Assembly: GCF_000720455.1 (NCBI RefSeq)
Contig: NZ_JOAK01000058.1
Span: forward strand, 1-12,760
Reading direction: 5' to 3'
From: Streptomyces virginiae
Lineage (GTDB): Bacteria; Actinomycetota; Actinomycetes; Streptomycetales; Streptomycetaceae
Length of the DNA stretch: 12,760 nucleotides
Shown here: one piece after another, positions 11,705 to 12,760 of the stretch
Layout: every line of letters begins with the position of its first letter
Position numbering within the stretch: the first letter of the stretch is position 1
Notes under the pieces: generated by a model
Seen by the model: only the letters and a program-made list of their open reading frames with translations
What the model was told of the DNA's origin: nothing
Databases searched by the model: none
Translations under genes and position numbers: made by a program

Positions 11705-12613
11705 GTGTCCGAGCAGCAGCGTGATCTCGTCGGGTACGGAGCCGAGCCGCCGCACGCCGCGTGGCCCGGCGGTGCCCGCCTCGCCGTCAGTCTCGTCCTG
11801 AACTACGAGGAGGGCGGGGAGCGGAACGTTCTGGAGGGCGACGCTGCCTCGGAGGGGTATCTCCACGAGATCGTCGGTGCGCCGGCCGTGGCGGGCGGGC
11901 GGGACCTGAATGCGGAGTCGATGTTCGCCTACGGTGCGCGTGCCGGTTTCTGGCGGATCCACCGTACGCTCGCGGCGCACGGTGCGCCGCTGACCGTCCA
12001 TGCGGTGGGGCAGGCGCTGGAGCGCAACCCCGGCGCGGCGCGCGCGATGGGCGCCGCGGGCTGGGAGGTGGCGGGGCACGGCCGGCGCTGGATCGACTAC
12101 CGGCATGTGCCCGAGGACGTCGAGCGGGCCGACATCGCGGATACGGCGGCGACGATCGCGCGGCTGGTGGGGCGCCGGCCGGTGGGCTGGTACACCGGCC
12201 GGACCAGCGCGAACACGCGGCGGCTGGTGGCCGGGGAGGGCGGTTTCCTCTATGACAGCGACGACTATTCGGATGATCTGCCGTTCTACGTCGAGACGGG
12301 CGGGCGGGCGCACCTGGTGGTGCCGTACAGCCTGGACGCGAACGACTTCAAGTTCCTGATCGTCCACGGCTTCACGACCGCGGACGACATGCTCGCCTAC
12401 CTCGTCGACACCTTCGAGACGCTCCGTGCCGAGGGCGGGGAGCGGCCGCGGATGATGAGCGTCGGCATGCACTGCCGGATCATCGGGCGGCCGGGGCGCA
12501 TCCGCGCGCTCGACGGTTTCCTCAGGCACGTGGCGCAGCGGGGCGGGGCGTGGGTCGCCACGCGGGAGGAGATCGCCCGGCACTGGCTGGCCACGCATCC
12601 GCCCGCGGGCTGA
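11705..12613 (+). CDS. PuuE-type allantoinase / polysaccharide-deacetylase-fold hydrolase
   Basis: Encodes 302 aa from the GTG at 11705. Motifs typical of the PuuE allantoinase branch of the polysaccharide-deacetylase (NodB) superfamily run in order: RDLVGYGAEPP (6-16), VLNYEEGGERNVLEGD (31-46), ESMFAYGARAGFWR (71-84), HGRRWIDY (125-132), GWYTGRTSANTRRL (161-174), YDSDDYSDDLP (183-193), VPYSLDANDFKF (206-217) and MHCRIIGRPGR (255-265). The length is normal. PuuE opens the hydantoin ring of allantoin to allantoate in purine breakdown, without the metal centre of classical allantoinases. There is no signal peptide, so a cytoplasmic enzyme fits. No other purine-degradation gene is in the window, so another amide or deacylation substrate is possible. 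Family placement is secure; the reaction is inferred. Confidence 0.87.
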   Translation: MSEQQRDLVGYGAEPPHAAWPGGARLAVSLVLNYEEGGERNVLEGDAASEGYLHEIVGAPAVAGGRDLNAESMFAYGARAGFWRIHRTLAAHGAPLTVHAVGQALERNPGAARAMGAAGWEVAGHGRRWIDYRHVPEDVERADIADTAATIARLVGRRPVGWYTGRTSANTRRLVAGEGGFLYDSDDYSDDLPFYVETGGRAHLVVPYSLDANDFKFLIVHGFTTADDMLAYLVDTFETLRAEGGERPRMMSVGMHCRIIGRPGRIRALDGFLRHVAQRGGAWVATREEIARHWLATHPPAG

Positions 12614-12650
12614 TCGGCAGGCCGCCCTAGGAAGTGCGCGCGTGCCGGAC

Positions 12651-12670
12651 CCCGCCGCGCGGGCGGGACT
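12651..12670 (+). terminator. Possible terminator after the PuuE-type gene
   Basis: CCCGCC (12651-12656) and GGCGGG (12662-12667) flank GCGCG and are followed by ACTTT. The stem lies about 40 bases after the stop. It is short and GC-only, so this is tentative. Confidence 0.35.
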
Positions 12671-12683
12671 TTGCGGACACGAC

Positions 12684-12760
12684 CTAAAGGGTGTTGCAGA
12701 AGGTCCGTCTCGGGCAGGGCTGAGTGGGCCGTTGACCTGCTGTTTCACCCAGTGAGGGCG
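12684..12760. other. Gene-free right end, possible edge of an insertion sequence
   Basis: From CTAAAGGGTGTTGCAGAAGG (12684-12703) to the edge there is no gene. GGGTGTTGCAGAAGG looks loosely like the terminal repeats of IS5-type elements, and CTAA could be a target. The other end and any transposase lie outside the window, so this is only a hint. Confidence 0.2.

Noticed and set aside
11576..12748. 390-codon minus-strand frame over the PuuE-type gene
   Set aside because: Pro/Arg-rich shadow without motifs, opposite a gene with many conserved motifs.
1..12760. CRISPR arrays, tRNA or rRNA genes, prophage or toxin-antitoxin genes
   Set aside because: No spaced direct-repeat array, no tRNA-like fold or rRNA segment, and no phage or toxin-antitoxin motif was seen; the tandem repeats at 5760 and 7930-8020 lack spacers.

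Overview
The window is high-GC DNA with strong third-position G/C bias, GTG starts, dense short operons and single-component regulators beside their targets. Together with an hsp18-rheA locus, this points to Streptomyces or a close relative such as Kitasatospora. It looks like ordinary chromosome of the variable or arm type. No tRNA, rRNA, CRISPR array or complete mobile element is visible.

Left (1-1300): the first three codons of hsp18 leave the window on the minus strand. A short intergenic region with two RheA-type operators separates them from rheA, the heat-sensing repressor. A small STAS-domain anti-sigma-factor antagonist follows on the same strand. Centre-left (1360-4060): a family VIII esterase / class C beta-lactamase-like hydrolase is divergent from a MerR regulator, with a palindromic operator between them. 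Next is a shortened NAD(P)-binding protein that seems to have lost about 35-40 residues of its Rossmann fold.

Centre (4100-6985): a regulator that joins an IS30-type helix-turn-helix to a MarR/GbsR-type winged helix is divergent from a DUF4097 beta-repeat protein. A second beta-lactamase-like hydrolase follows on the DUF4097 strand. The AT-richer intergenic region carries several copies of a GCAACG-containing site. This is the best candidate here for an uncharacterised regulated cassette. A long perfect hairpin at 7009-7050 ends it and also ends the convergent gene.

Centre-right (7079-9842), all minus strand: a small secreted transglycosylase-like protein whose leader holds two back-to-back perfect hairpins; a gene-free stretch with a GC-rich minisatellite; a DUF3253 protein whose 3' end is duplicated in tandem; and a DHA2-type MFS exporter. 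Right (9943-12613), plus strand: an XRE/MmyB-type regulator divergent from the exporter, with GGTACC-rich repeats between them; a small secreted protein with two cysteines; and a PuuE-type allantoinase / polysaccharide-deacetylase-fold enzyme. The last ~80 bases have no gene and might be the edge of an insertion sequence.

The recurring plan is one regulator divergent from its presumed target with palindromes between (rheA/hsp18, MerR/hydrolase, HTH-MarR/DUF4097, XRE/MFS). All functional assignments rest on motifs read by eye. No database search was run.
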